A DNA stretch of 64,000 nt from NCBI GenBank assembly GCA_902555065.1, contig CACDQQ010000002.1, positions 62,001 to 126,000 of the forward strand, given 5' to 3'. Both the position numbers and the translations under genes were made by a program. The DNA is from an uncultured Pelagibacteraceae bacterium (GTDB taxonomy: Bacteria; Pseudomonadota; Alphaproteobacteria; Pelagibacterales; Pelagibacteraceae). Below are positions 30,048-40,178 of the stretch, in pieces; positions within the stretch are counted from its first letter, which is position 1; every line of letters begins with the position of its first letter. Under the pieces are notes generated by a model. It saw nothing but the letters and a program-made list of their open reading frames with translations. It was not told where the DNA came from and ran no database searches.

Positions 30048-31814
30048 ATGTCAAAAAATTTATATATCGATGCATCGCATCCTAATGAAACAAGAGTTGT
30101 TCTTAAAAGTAATAATCATATCGAAGACTATGAATATGAAAGTATAAATAATACTTTAATTAAGAATAATATTTATCTCGGAAAAGTAAGTAGAATTGAA
30201 CCTTCTTTACAATCAGCGTTTGTTGACTTTGGAAAAGAAAGACATGGTTTTCTATCTTTTAATGATATCCAGTCTGATTATTATCAGCTACCTTTAAGCG
30301 ATTTAGAAAAAATAAAACAAGAAGAAGAGAAGGTTCGAGAGGAACTTTCAAAACAAAGTGAAAATATAGAAGATAAAATTCTTGAAGGTAAGGAGGAAAT
30401 TAAAATTGATGATCCTGTTGAAAAAAAAGAGGACGATGAAAAAGATAAAATAAATACTCAAAAAAAATTTCCATCAAAAAGATACAAAATCCAAGAAGTA
30501 ATAAAACCAAATCAAGTAATTTTGGTTCAAGTGTTAAAAGATGAAAGAGGTTTGAAAGGAGCAGCGCTTAGTACTTTTATTTCCATTGCTGGAAAATACA
30601 TAGTCTTAATGCCTAACACAGCCAAAGGTGGGGGAATTTCTAGAAAAATATTTAATCCAGGAGAAAGAAAAAAAATTAGAAATATATTAAATGAAATAAC
30701 TATTCCAAAAGAGATGGGAATTATAGTTAGAACAGCAGGATCAAACAAAACAAAAAATGAAATAGAGAATGATTTAAAAAATTTAATTAAAGTTTGGGAT
30801 CAAATAAAAGATAACGCATTAAATTCAATTGCTCCATCTTTAATTCATCAAGAAAGTGATATTATAAAAAGATGTATAAGAGACATGTATGACGATGATA
30901 CTCAAAATATATATGTTGAGGGAAATGAAGGATATCAAAAGACAAAAAATTATTTGAAATTAATGATGCCAAATCAATTAAAAAAAGTAAAAAAATATAG
31001 AGATAAAGTTCCACTTTTTTTCAAAGAAAACATTGAAAAAAAATTATTTGAAATTTTCGAGACAGAAGTAAAACTGACTTCTGGCGGGTATTTAGTAATA
31101 AACCCAACTGAAGCGCTGGTATCAATAGATGTAAATTCAGGTAAATCAATAAAACAAAAAAATGTTGAAAGTACTGCTTTTGATACAAATATTGAAGCAG
31201 CTGAAGAAATTGCAAGACAAATAAAAATAAGAGATTTATCTGGATTAATTATAATTGATTTTATCGATATGCTTAACTTTAATAATCGAAGACAAGTTGA
31301 AAGAAAATTAAAAGAGAAATGTAGAAATGACAGAGCAAGAATTCAAATTGGAAGAATAAGTAACTTTGGATTATTAGAGATGTCAAGACAAAGATTAAGA
31401 GAAAGTAACATCAAATGGCATATGAAATTAACGGATGAAACATTTGTTTTAAAAATACTTAAGTTAATAGAAATAAAATCACTAGAGCATAAAGCTAAAT
31501 TGGTAGAATTAACAATTAATAATAAAATTGAAAAACATATTACTGACCACTATGATGAAGTAGTTAAGTACTTTGAAAAAAAGCATAAAGCAAAAATTGA
31601 TTTAAGGACAAATAATGATTTAAATTTAGAAGACTATGTAATTGAGTTTAAGTCAAAAACAAAAAAGGTACTAGATAAAATTGAAAAAGTAGAGAAGCTT
31701 GAAGCTATTAAAATTGAAAACAAAAATGAAGATAATGTTGTTAAAAATAAAGATAGAAAAATTTTTAAAAAAAGAAAATTTAGAAAAAAATTTTATAAGA
31801 AAAAAACTAAATAA
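30048..31814 (+). CDS. rne: Ribonuclease E/G family endoribonuclease, short form
   Basis: [18 protein letters not shown]1 domain, [39 protein letters not shown]. Confidence 0.94.
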   Translation: MSKNLYIDASHPNETRVVLKSNNHIEDYEYESINNTLIKNNIYLGKVSRIEPSLQSAFVDFGKERHGFLSFNDIQSDYYQLPLSDLEKIKQEEEKVREELSKQSENIEDKILEGKEEIKIDDPVEKKEDDEKDKINTQKKFPSKRYKIQEVIKPNQVILVQVLKDERGLKGAALSTFISIAGKYIVLMPNTAKGGGISRKIFNPGERKKIRNILNEITIPKEMGIIVRTAGSNKTKNEIENDLKNLIKVWDQIKDNALNSIAPSLIHQESDIIKRCIRDMYDDDTQNIYVEGNEGYQKTKNYLKLMMPNQLKKVKKYRDKVPLFFKENIEKKLFEIFETEVKLTSGGYLVINPTEALVSIDVNSGKSIKQKNVESTAFDTNIEAAEEIARQIKIRDLSGLIIIDFIDMLNFNNRRQVERKLKEKCRNDRARIQIGRISNFGLLEMSRQRLRESNIKWHMKLTDETFVLKILKLIEIKSLEHKAKLVELTINNKIEKHITDHYDEVVKYFEKKHKAKIDLRTNNDLNLEDYVIEFKSKTKKVLDKIEKVEKLEAIKIENKNEDNVVKNKDRKIFKKRKFRKKFYKKKTK

Positions 31815-32580
31815 TTCCTTTGCTTGTTGTTGAGGCTGAACCAAATAAATTTGGAATAATTCTTCCTGATAAAAAAGACTTTCTGCCTGAAATAACTGCA
31901 AGTTTCATTGCTTCAGCCATTTGAATAGGATCTCTTGCTTTGGCGATAGCTGTATTAATTAGTACTCCATCACAGCCCAATTCCATTGCAATTGTTGCAT
32001 CGGATGCTTGTCCTATTCCTGCATCAATTATTAAAGGTAATTTTGTTTGTTTTCTTATTATTCTAATATTTACTTTATTTTGAATTCCAAGTCCTGAGCC
32101 AATGGGAGCCGCTAAAGGCATAATTGCAACAGCCCCAGCATTTTCTAATCTTTTTGCCATTAATGGATCATCATTACAATAAACCATTACTTTAAAACCC
32201 TCTTTTGTTAATAGTTCAGTAGATCTTAAAGTTTCAATCATTTCAGGAAAAAGGTTTTTTTTATCACCTAACACCTCTAATTTTACTAATTTCCATCCAC
32301 CTATTTCTCGTGCTAATCTTAATGTTCTAATTGCATCTTCAGCTGTAAAACATCCAGCTGTATTTGGTAAGTATGTTATTTTTTTTGGATCTATATAATC
32401 CATCAATCTAGCTTTATTCTTGTTAGATATGTTTACTCTTCTAACTGCAACTGTGACTATGTCTGCCCCAGAAGTCTTAATGGCTTTAGCGCACTCACTA
32501 AAACTTTTGTATTTTCCAGTTCCAACTATCAAACGTGATTTAAAAATCTTATTTGCAATCTTAAATTTTTTGTCAATCAT
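31807..32580 (-). CDS. thiG: Thiazole synthase
   Basis: [61 protein letters not shown]. Confidence 0.97.
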   Translation of the reverse strand: MIDKKFKIANKIFKSRLIVGTGKYKSFSECAKAIKTSGADIVTVAVRRVNISNKNKARLMDYIDPKKITYLPNTAGCFTAEDAIRTLRLAREIGGWKLVKLEVLGDKKNLFPEMIETLRSTELLTKEGFKVMVYCNDDPLMAKRLENAGAVAIMPLAAPIGSGLGIQNKVNIRIIRKQTKLPLIIDAGIGQASDATIAMELGCDGVLINTAIAKARDPIQMAEAMKLAVISGRKSFLSGRIIPNLFGSASTTSKGII

Positions 32581-32798
32581 TATCCACCACCGATAAAATG
32601 AACAATTTCTATTTTATCACCTTTTTTTAATTGAGTTTTAGAAATCTTTCTTTTGTCTATAATTTCTTTGTTTAGTTCTATAGCTATTTTATTTAATGGC
32701 ATTTTTAATTTTATAATCAAGCTCTTTAATGAAAATTTAGGAGTTATTTGCATTTGCTTGCCATTTACAATTATTTTTATTTTATTTTTAATATTCAT
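32580..32798 (-). CDS. thiS: Sulfur carrier protein ThiS
   Basis: Small ubiquitin-like protein ending [11 protein letters not shown], directly upstream of thiG. Confidence 0.92.
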   Translation of the reverse strand: MNIKNKIKIIVNGKQMQITPKFSLKSLIIKLKMPLNKIAIELNKEIIDKRKISKTQLKKGDKIEIVHFIGGG

Positions 32799-32814
32799 AG
32801 ATTATAAGGATTTC

Positions 32815-33258
32815 GTGAGTAAAATATTAATCATTAATGGTCCTAATCTTAATCTAATAGGTGAAAGAGAACAATCACAATATGGTAGCAAAGATTATAA
32901 ATACCTAGAGGATATTTGTAAGAAAAAATCAAAAGAATTAAATTTAACTCTTGAAATGAAACAATCTAATGTTGAGGGAGAAATTGTTGATATTATTCAA
33001 ATTGCAAGAAACGATTTTGATGGAATTATAATTAATGCAGGTGGATATAGCCACACATCAATTGCAATAAGAGATGCTCTAGATATATTTAAAGGCAAAA
33101 TAATCGAACTTCATATATCGAATATTTATAAAAGAGAGGAATTTCGTCATAAATCTATAATAAGTGGTGTTGTTACAGGAATAATTTGTGGATTAGGGGT
33201 AAATGGATATATTTTGGCCATAAATTCTATGCATGAAATGTTGAATGAAAATAAATAA
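32815..33258 (+). CDS. aroQ: 3-dehydroquinate dehydratase, type II
   Basis: ILIINGPNLNLIGEREQSQYG, IINAGGYSHTSIAIRDAL, IELHISNIYKREEFRHKS. Start moved to the GTG at 32815; the longer track ORF overlaps divergent thiS. Confidence 0.95.
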   Translation: MSKILIINGPNLNLIGEREQSQYGSKDYKYLEDICKKKSKELNLTLEMKQSNVEGEIVDIIQIARNDFDGIIINAGGYSHTSIAIRDALDIFKGKIIELHISNIYKREEFRHKSIISGVVTGIICGLGVNGYILAINSMHEMLNENK

Positions 33259-33667
33259 AAATATAATTAAAGAGCTTACTGAATATTTAAATGAGTTTAA
33301 TCTTACAGAAATAGAATACACAGAAAAAGATATAAAAGTAAAAGTATCAAAATCATCTGGAGGAAATTTAACGACTGTTAAAGAGATAAAATCAGAAATA
33401 AAATCAAAAAATACAAAACTAGATAATATCAGCGGGACTGAAATTCCATCACCTATAATAGGAACAGCTTATTTAGCACCAGAACCGGGTGGTAAAAAGT
33501 TTGTTGAGATAGGAAAAAAAATTAACAAAGGTGATACAATTATGATTGTTGAAGCTATGAAAACAATGAATCATGTGCCCTCTCCAATAGCTGGTACAAT
33601 AAAAAAAATATGTGTTGAAGATGGTCAACCTGTTGAATATGGACATACCATTGCAATAATTGAATAA
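33245..33667 (+). CDS. accB: Acetyl-CoA carboxylase biotin carboxyl carrier protein
   Basis: SPIIGTAYLAPEPG, VEAMKTMNHVPSP biotinylation motif. Confidence 0.97.
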   Translation: MKINKNIIKELTEYLNEFNLTEIEYTEKDIKVKVSKSSGGNLTTVKEIKSEIKSKNTKLDNISGTEIPSPIIGTAYLAPEPGGKKFVEIGKKINKGDTIMIVEAMKTMNHVPSPIAGTIKKICVEDGQPVEYGHTIAIIE

Positions 33668-33669
33668 TA

Positions 33670-35007
33670 ATGTTCAAAAAAATTCTTGTTGCAAATAGAG
33701 GTGAGATAGCCGTTAGAGTTATTAGAGCCTGTAAGGAATGGGGTATTCAAACAGTCGCTATTCATTCTGATGTTGATAGAAATAGCATGCACGTTCGATT
33801 AGCTGATGAAAGTATATGTGTTGGACCTCATCAAGCTGCAAATAGCTACTTAAATATTCCAGCTATTATGTCAGCTATTGAATTGACAAATTCTGAAGCT
33901 GTTCATCCGGGATACGGTTTTTTATCTGAAAATTATGAATTTGCAAAAATCCTTGAACAAAACAAAATTAAATTTATTGGCCCGTCTTCCTCATTGATTA
34001 AAATGATGGGTGATAAAATTGAAGCAAAAAAAATTGCAAAAAGATATGGCCTTCCAGTTATTGAAGGATCTGATGGAGGTGTATCTGATTTTAATGAAGC
34101 AAAAAAAATATGTGAAGATGTTGGGTATCCAGTTTTGATAAAAGCTGCAGGAGGTGGCGGTGGAAAAGGAATGAAGGTTGTTACAAAAGAAGAAGAATTT
34201 GAAAACTTATTTTTGACTGCAAAAACTGAAGCAAAAAAATTTTTTGGTAACGATGAGGTATATATTGAGAAATTTTTTCAAAATCCAAGACATATTGAAG
34301 TTCAAGTATTATCTGGAAAAAACAGAACAGTACATTTGCATGAAAGAGATTGTTCTATTCAAAGAAGACATCAGAAATTAATTGAAGAAACACCTAGTCC
34401 TTTACTGAATGATAAAATACGAAATGACCTTTTTGATAAAACAGTAAAAATGGTAAGCCAAATTGGATATGAAGGCGCTGGCACGGTGGAATTTATTTTT
34501 GAGGATGGAAAATTTTATTTTTTAGAAATGAATACAAGAATACAAGTCGAACATCCAGTAACAGAAGTTGTAACGGGTATAGATTTAATCAAAGAACAAA
34601 TCTGGATTGCATACGATGGTAACACAGCTTTAAAACAAGAAGATATTAAACCTAGAGGACATGCTATTGAGTGCAGAATTAATGCAGAAGATGTAAGTAA
34701 AAATTTTCAACCATCGCCAGGGAAAATTACTATGTGTCATCAGCCCTCTGGATTTAGAACAAGAGTAGATGGTGCGATATTTCAAGGTTACAAGGTAACT
34801 CCATATTATGATAGCATGATTTGTAAGGTAATATGTCATGGGAGGAACAGAACTGAAGCCATTCAAAGAATGAGAAGGTCTCTTGATGAGTTTGTTATTG
34901 AAGGTATTAAAACAACAATAGACTTACATAAAATACTTTTAAATCACGAAAAATTTTTAAATTCAGATTTTAATGTAAGTTGGCTTGACAAAGAAAAATT
35001 GCTTTAG
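33670..35007 (+). CDS. accC: Acetyl-CoA carboxylase biotin carboxylase subunit
   Basis: KKILVANRGEIAVRVIRAC, KAAGGGGGKGMKVV, RDCSIQRRHQKLIEE, FLEMNTRIQVEHPVTE. Confidence 0.98.
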   Translation: MFKKILVANRGEIAVRVIRACKEWGIQTVAIHSDVDRNSMHVRLADESICVGPHQAANSYLNIPAIMSAIELTNSEAVHPGYGFLSENYEFAKILEQNKIKFIGPSSSLIKMMGDKIEAKKIAKRYGLPVIEGSDGGVSDFNEAKKICEDVGYPVLIKAAGGGGGKGMKVVTKEEEFENLFLTAKTEAKKFFGNDEVYIEKFFQNPRHIEVQVLSGKNRTVHLHERDCSIQRRHQKLIEETPSPLLNDKIRNDLFDKTVKMVSQIGYEGAGTVEFIFEDGKFYFLEMNTRIQVEHPVTEVVTGIDLIKEQIWIAYDGNTALKQEDIKPRGHAIECRINAEDVSKNFQPSPGKITMCHQPSGFRTRVDGAIFQGYKVTPYYDSMICKVICHGRNRTEAIQRMRRSLDEFVIEGIKTTIDLHKILLNHEKFLNSDFNVSWLDKEKLL

Positions 35008-35411
35008 GAAAAGCATTTTTTTAACCAAATATCATAAACAGGATGATCAAAAGGTCTAATTGAAGGGGACGAAGCAAAAGTCCAATCGTTGAAAATAAAA
35101 ACTTTATTTTCATCTTTATTAACTGTGTCTCTTACTTGCATATATGCAGTAACCTCTGGATCATCATCAAATTTTGAATTATTGCATTTAAGAATATTTA
35201 TAGAAAGATTTTTAAATTTATATTCTCTACCAACTTCGATTTCAATTATTTCACTTTGTGAGTTTACTTTATCTAAAATTGTTAGAACTGCAAATTTTTC
35301 AGTTTCTGTTTGATTTTCACTTAAACAATTAATTGTTAATAAATAATAAAAAAAAAAAACAAGTATATAAACTTTAGCTTTTCCAAGAAGTATATTTTTT
35401 GTTTGAAGCAT
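35004..35411 (-). CDS. DUF2155-type secreted protein
   Basis: N-terminal hydrophobic segment; VLTILDKVNSQSEIIEIEVG and IFNDWTFASSPSIRPFDHPVYDIWLKKC are DUF2155-like. Confidence 0.78.
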   Translation of the reverse strand: MLQTKNILLGKAKVYILVFFFYYLLTINCLSENQTETEKFAVLTILDKVNSQSEIIEIEVGREYKFKNLSINILKCNNSKFDDDPEVTAYMQVRDTVNKDENKVFIFNDWTFASSPSIRPFDHPVYDIWLKKCFS

Positions 35412-35748
35412 TTTTACTTTTGTTTTTATTTGGATGATAGGAATTATCTGTTCCAGTTTGATTTGGCATATGCTCTTTTTGCCAACTATATTTGTCTAAT
35501 TCATGGCTGTTTTCAATTTTATTTCCTGTATGATGCATCCAGGAATACCATTCACTTGGAATTTTTGATGCTTCAACTTCTCCGTTATAAATAACCCATC
35601 TTTTTCCTGACTTGCTTTCATAATATTTGTTACCTGAATTATCTTTTCCTACAAATTTTCCAAACAGAATTGTATTTAGTCTTGTGCCTAATGTTTGTTT
35701 GTTCCACCAAGTAAAAATTTCTTTAATCATTTTTTTAATTATTTTCAA
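35374..35748 (-). CDS. NDUFA12 / NADH:ubiquinone oxidoreductase 17.2 kDa subunit homologue
   Basis: GTRLNTILFGKFVGKDNSGNKYYESKSGKRWVIYNGEVEASKIPSEWYSWMHH. Confidence 0.88.
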   Translation of the reverse strand: MKIIKKMIKEIFTWWNKQTLGTRLNTILFGKFVGKDNSGNKYYESKSGKRWVIYNGEVEASKIPSEWYSWMHHTGNKIENSHELDKYSWQKEHMPNQTGTDNSYHPNKNKSKNASNKKYTSWKS

Positions 35749-35752
35749 TTTA

Positions 35753-35815
35753 TAATTGTAAATTTACAATTAGACTATAATTGAAAAATGTATATACATA
35801 AATCTTATCAAGATT
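35753..35815. promoter_or_regulatory. Cluster of palindromes in a divergent intergenic region
   Basis: TAATTGTAAATTTACAATTA (35753-35772, perfect 20-bp), ATGTATATACAT (35788-35799), AATCTT-ATC-AAGATT (35801-35815). Confidence 0.45.
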
Positions 35816-35836
35816 CAATTTACAAATAGGATTACA

Positions 35837-36658
35837 ATGGCAAAATATTTAGTTGAAACATATTACACATGTAGCTTTAAAGTATCTCATTATTTAGATG
35901 ATATAAATGAGGAAAATCTTAACAATTTAGAGAAAAATGACGATGGAAAATTTGAAATTATCGATGTCAAACTAGATAATAGAAAAACAAAAAACCTTCA
36001 AGATACTAAAAGTAGTAAAGTCGAAATTGTTTCACAACCAATTAGTAATCAAGATACTAAAAGTAGTAATAAATCTAAACCAATTGACGAGAATTTTAGA
36101 AAAAATATAACTGATAACATAGGCAAAAGATTTAGTATGCCTGATAGAAGAAAAGGATATATCCAAAAAGCTTCAATAGGTGATCACAAAGTATATTTGC
36201 ATACTGGTGAATATGAAGATGGAAAAATAGGAGAAATTTTTATCGATACCAGCAAGGAAGGTGAGTTAGTAAAGGCTCTCATGAATAATTTTGCAATAGC
36301 AATATCATTAGGCCTTCAATATGGAGTTCCGCTAGACGAATTTGTAAATGCATATTTAGACACAAAATTTGAACCTTCCGGTAAAGTTTACGGAAATGAT
36401 CGAATAATGAGTGCAAGTTCAATATTAGATTATATTTTTAGAGAGCTAGCAATTTCCTATTTAAATAGAGAAGATTTAGCTCATACCCCATCAATAACTG
36501 GCAATTCTGAAACAAGTGAAAGTCAAGAAAGTGAAGATCAAAATCAACTAATTAAACTTGTAAAAGATATTACAAGCAAAGGATTTGTTAGAAACGATTA
36601 TAAAAAGAAACTAGTAGATTTATCTGATATAAGAATAAATCTTAAAGGAAAAAAATAA
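35837..36658 (+). CDS. Stand-alone TSCPD-like protein, homologous to the C-terminal region of B12-dependent (class II) ribonucleotide reductase
   Basis: [113 protein letters not shown] closely resembles the NrdJ C-terminal region; no catalytic barrel present. Confidence 0.82.
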   Translation: MAKYLVETYYTCSFKVSHYLDDINEENLNNLEKNDDGKFEIIDVKLDNRKTKNLQDTKSSKVEIVSQPISNQDTKSSNKSKPIDENFRKNITDNIGKRFSMPDRRKGYIQKASIGDHKVYLHTGEYEDGKIGEIFIDTSKEGELVKALMNNFAIAISLGLQYGVPLDEFVNAYLDTKFEPSGKVYGNDRIMSASSILDYIFRELAISYLNREDLAHTPSITGNSETSESQESEDQNQLIKLVKDITSKGFVRNDYKKKLVDLSDIRINLKGKK

Positions 36659-38440
36659 TTATTTTTTTCTCTTTGAAATATAAAGTTCTTTAAGTTGATT
36701 TTCGTCTACTTCAGATGGTGCATTCATCATTAAATCTTGTGCATTTTGATTCATTGGAAACATAGTCACCTCCCTTATATTTTTTTCTTCTGCTAATAAC
36801 ATCACGATTCTATCTATTCCAGGAGCAATGCCCCCATGGGGAGGTGCACCATAACTTAAAGCATTAATCATACCACTAAACTTTTCATCCACTTCTTCCT
36901 TAGAGTATCCAGCGATTTCAAATAATTTATACATTAAATCAGGTTTATGGTTCCTGATAGCTCCTGATGACAATTCAATTCCGTTACATACAATATCATA
37001 TTGAAAAGCTTTTAGTTTCAAGGGTTCTGAAAGATCCAAATTATCAGTGTCACCTTGCGGCATAGAAAAAGGGTTGTGGCTAAATTCGATCTTTTTAGTA
37101 TTTTCATCTAATTCAAACATTGGATAGTCAACTACCCAACAAAATGAAAAAACATTTTCGTCTATTAAATTTAATTCATTTGCTATTTTATTTCTTGCGT
37201 TACTTAATAATTTCTCAACTTCAGATTTATTTCCACAAGACATAAATATAGTATCACCTATTTCAGCGTTCATTTTTGTCATTATCTCTTTAAGGGATTT
37301 GTCAGAAAAAAATTTTCCCACAGGTCCTTTTGCACTCAATTTGTCAGAATTTTCTATAGAAAAATACGCAAGACCCGACGATCCTTCATCTTTTGCCCAT
37401 TTATCAATTCCGTCAAAAAAACTTCTTGGTTTTTCAGATGTATTTTTTGTAACTATTCCTCTAACTATCGATCCTTTTCTTACTAATTTTTTAAATATTT
37501 CAAAGTTAACATCATCTCTTTTAAAAATTTCAGTAATATCTGCTATTTCCAAAGGATTTCTCAAATCAGGTTTGTCAGAACCGTATTTAAGCATAGCCGT
37601 ATCAAAAGGAATTCTGGGAAATTTTTCATGGAGTAGCTTTTTAAAGGAAAATTTTTTGAATAAATTTACAAATAACTCCTCAACTATTTTGAATACATCC
37701 TCTTGTTCTACAAAAGACATTTCTAAGTCAAGTTGATAAAATTCTCCTGGACTTCTGTCTGCTCTTGCGTCCTCGTCTCTAAAACACGGTGCAATTTGAA
37801 AATATTTATCAAAACCAGATACCATGATTAATTGTTTAAACTGTTGTGGCGCTTGAGGTAAAGCGTAAAATTTACCAGGATTTAGTCTACTTGGTACTAA
37901 AAAGTCTCTAGCACCTTCTGGGCTAGATGAAGTTAATATAGGTGTTTGATATTCTAGAAAACCATATTTTTGCATTTCAGATCTAATAAATGAAATAATT
38001 TTAGATCTTAGAATAATATTATTATGAATTTTATTTCTCCTTAAATCTAAGAATCTGTACTTTAATCTAATTTCTTCAGAGTATTCTTGATCTGAAAAAA
38101 CAGGTAGTGGTAATTCCTTAGTTTTTGCAAGTATTTTAAATTTGTCAATTCCTACCTCAATTTCTCCAGTATTTAAATTTTTGTTAATTGTATCTTTTTC
38201 TCTCGCTAAAACTTTGCCTTCAACTTGTAGTACAGTTTCTAATGGAAGTTTTTCTATTTCTTTAAAAATCTTTTTACCCTCGTCAATTACGCACTGAGTT
38301 AGTCCATAGTGATCTCTTAAATCTAGAAATAATAGATTTCCGTGATCTCTTTTCTTATTTATCCAGCCTGATAACTTAATTGTTTGATCTTTATTATTTA
38401 AAGTTAGTTCTCCACAAGTGTGTGTTCTATATTTACTCAA
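36659..38440 (-). CDS. aspS: Aspartyl-tRNA synthetase
   Basis: GWINKKRDHGNLLFLDLRD, APQQFKQLIMVSGFDKYFQIAPCFRDEDARADR, GIAPGIDRIVMLL. Confidence 0.98.
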   Translation of the reverse strand: MSKYRTHTCGELTLNNKDQTIKLSGWINKKRDHGNLLFLDLRDHYGLTQCVIDEGKKIFKEIEKLPLETVLQVEGKVLAREKDTINKNLNTGEIEVGIDKFKILAKTKELPLPVFSDQEYSEEIRLKYRFLDLRRNKIHNNIILRSKIISFIRSEMQKYGFLEYQTPILTSSSPEGARDFLVPSRLNPGKFYALPQAPQQFKQLIMVSGFDKYFQIAPCFRDEDARADRSPGEFYQLDLEMSFVEQEDVFKIVEELFVNLFKKFSFKKLLHEKFPRIPFDTAMLKYGSDKPDLRNPLEIADITEIFKRDDVNFEIFKKLVRKGSIVRGIVTKNTSEKPRSFFDGIDKWAKDEGSSGLAYFSIENSDKLSAKGPVGKFFSDKSLKEIMTKMNAEIGDTIFMSCGNKSEVEKLLSNARNKIANELNLIDENVFSFCWVVDYPMFELDENTKKIEFSHNPFSMPQGDTDNLDLSEPLKLKAFQYDIVCNGIELSSGAIRNHKPDLMYKLFEIAGYSKEEVDEKFSGMINALSYGAPPHGGIAPGIDRIVMLLAEEKNIREVTMFPMNQNAQDLMMNAPSEVDENQLKELYISKRKK

Positions 38441-39108
38441 TTTATTATCTCTTTTATTATTTTAAAGTTAATAGATTTTTTTTTCTTTAAACTCAATTCA
38501 TCAATCTTATATATAAATTCATGCATTTTGCTATATGATCTAGCAATTCTTTTTATAATATAATCTATAATTTTGTTATCTAACTTAATTTGCCTATCAG
38601 AGAAACTTTTTAAAATTATTGCGTAAATCAACTCATCATCTGGTTGCTCAATATTAGCTATTATGCAATTCTTTAATCTTGATAATAAATCTGGAAGTGT
38701 AAATTTCATTGTATCTATTGGTTTTTTTGAAGAGATCAACAAATATTTATTGTCTTGTTCAACTAAGTTAAATAGCGAATAAAGAAGTTTTTCGTCAAAA
38801 CTTTCATCTAAGTCTTCAATTATTATATTGTTTGAAAGTTTAATTTTTTTTAAAATCTTATCATCGATATTCTTGCTATATAAATACAACGCATTACTTT
38901 TTTTTTTAAATATATTTGATAGATGTGTTTTGCCAGAATATTTATCTCCAGTTAAATTGACAATTTTTTTTTCCCATTTAGGCCAAGTTTCTATAATATT
39001 TTTAGCAAAATAATTGCTTTTAGACACATAATAATCATTTTCATCAAAACTTTCAGCAATTCCAAAGTCTAAGAGTTTTTGATCTAATTCTCTCATTCTA
39101 TATACCAA
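38437..39108 (-). CDS. DnaA-like AAA+ protein (HdaA/Hda-like)
   Basis: GDKYSGKTHLSNIF Walker A; IIIEDLDESFDEKLLYSLFNLVEQDNKYLLISSKK; C-terminal DnaA-like helices. Confidence 0.75.
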   Translation of the reverse strand: MVYRMRELDQKLLDFGIAESFDENDYYVSKSNYFAKNIIETWPKWEKKIVNLTGDKYSGKTHLSNIFKKKSNALYLYSKNIDDKILKKIKLSNNIIIEDLDESFDEKLLYSLFNLVEQDNKYLLISSKKPIDTMKFTLPDLLSRLKNCIIANIEQPDDELIYAIILKSFSDRQIKLDNKIIDYIIKRIARSYSKMHEFIYKIDELSLKKKKSINFKIIKEIIN

Positions 39109-40169
39109 ATATCATTGGATGAATTTATATTTATATCATTTATTTTTAAAGTATTTAGAAATTTTTCAGGATTATTATTATAAATTATTTTGTATATAAT
39201 TTCTTTGCTATTCATTTTCTCAATTTCATATTCATATACAAAATCAGATTGATTTAATATATTTTCTAATTTGTCAGATGTTATGAAATTACTGTTTTTT
39301 ATTGAAATTTTTACAGGTATTGTAATTGAAGTATTGATTTTATTAATTAACTTCCACTTGTCTTCGTATAAATTTTTTAAATTTAATATAATTTGATCTA
39401 ATGTTTTATTATCTTCATAATTGATATTTTTTTGATTTAAATTAAATTTGAAGTTTGAATTTGAAAAACTAATTTTGGAAAATATTTGTAAATTTTTTTT
39501 ATTTTTGTAAAATATTACTACAAAAATATTTTCGAAGTTATATTTATTTGTAATCTCAGATAAATCATTGTTTTCAATATTATTTTTTATTTTTTGAAAA
39601 AAACGAAAATATTCAATATTTTCATCTGGTAAATTATAATTTAATAAAAAATAATTTTTATTAACATTATTCCAATTGTAATAAAAATAATTTTGATCAA
39701 AAAACTTAATCTCGTTACTTTGTGTATCAATTAAAATTGGTATGAAAAGAACATCTGTGTCTTTTGGAACAGAAGAAATAACATTTTTTTCTCTAATAAA
39801 TGATAATAATTTTTTTTTATCAAACTTAACCTCAAAATCAACCTCATAATTATTGTTTACAAATTTTTCATTTGTTATGGAAAAATTATCAATCAATGAA
39901 CTAATTTTATTGTTGGGTATATCTTTAAATAATTTTTTATCTTTACTTTCTACAATTTTAAAAATTAACGTTTTAAATCCTTTTTTGAAACCTTTATTTA
40001 TTACTTCATCTTTATTAAAATTTACGTCGTATTGTTCTTTAATTTTAATATTTTTAACTATGTAATTATCTGCAAGAACTATAGCTGTGGAAAACTTGAT
40101 AAAAACTAAAATGAAAAGTAAAAAAAAAAAGTATAAGTAAATATTAATTTTATTTTTGATTAAAAACAT
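39093..40169 (-). CDS. DUF2066-like protein
   Basis: N-terminal signal/TM; KGFKTLIFKIVESK and overall pattern resemble DUF2066; lies directly upstream of the hda-like gene. Confidence 0.6.
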   Translation of the reverse strand: MFLIKNKINIYLYFFFLLFILVFIKFSTAIVLADNYIVKNIKIKEQYDVNFNKDEVINKGFKKGFKTLIFKIVESKDKKLFKDIPNNKISSLIDNFSITNEKFVNNNYEVDFEVKFDKKKLLSFIREKNVISSVPKDTDVLFIPILIDTQSNEIKFFDQNYFYYNWNNVNKNYFLLNYNLPDENIEYFRFFQKIKNNIENNDLSEITNKYNFENIFVVIFYKNKKNLQIFSKISFSNSNFKFNLNQKNINYEDNKTLDQIILNLKNLYEDKWKLINKINTSITIPVKISIKNSNFITSDKLENILNQSDFVYEYEIEKMNSKEIIYKIIYNNNPEKFLNTLKINDININSSNDIWYIE

Positions 40170-40178
40170 AATTTAAAC

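Noticed and set aside
32653-32814. N-terminal extension of the aroQ ORF
   Set aside because: Overlaps divergent thiS; type II dehydroquinase begins at the GTG at 32815.
37299-37736. 145-aa + strand ORF
   Set aside because: Antisense to aspS; strong coding evidence is on the opposite strand.
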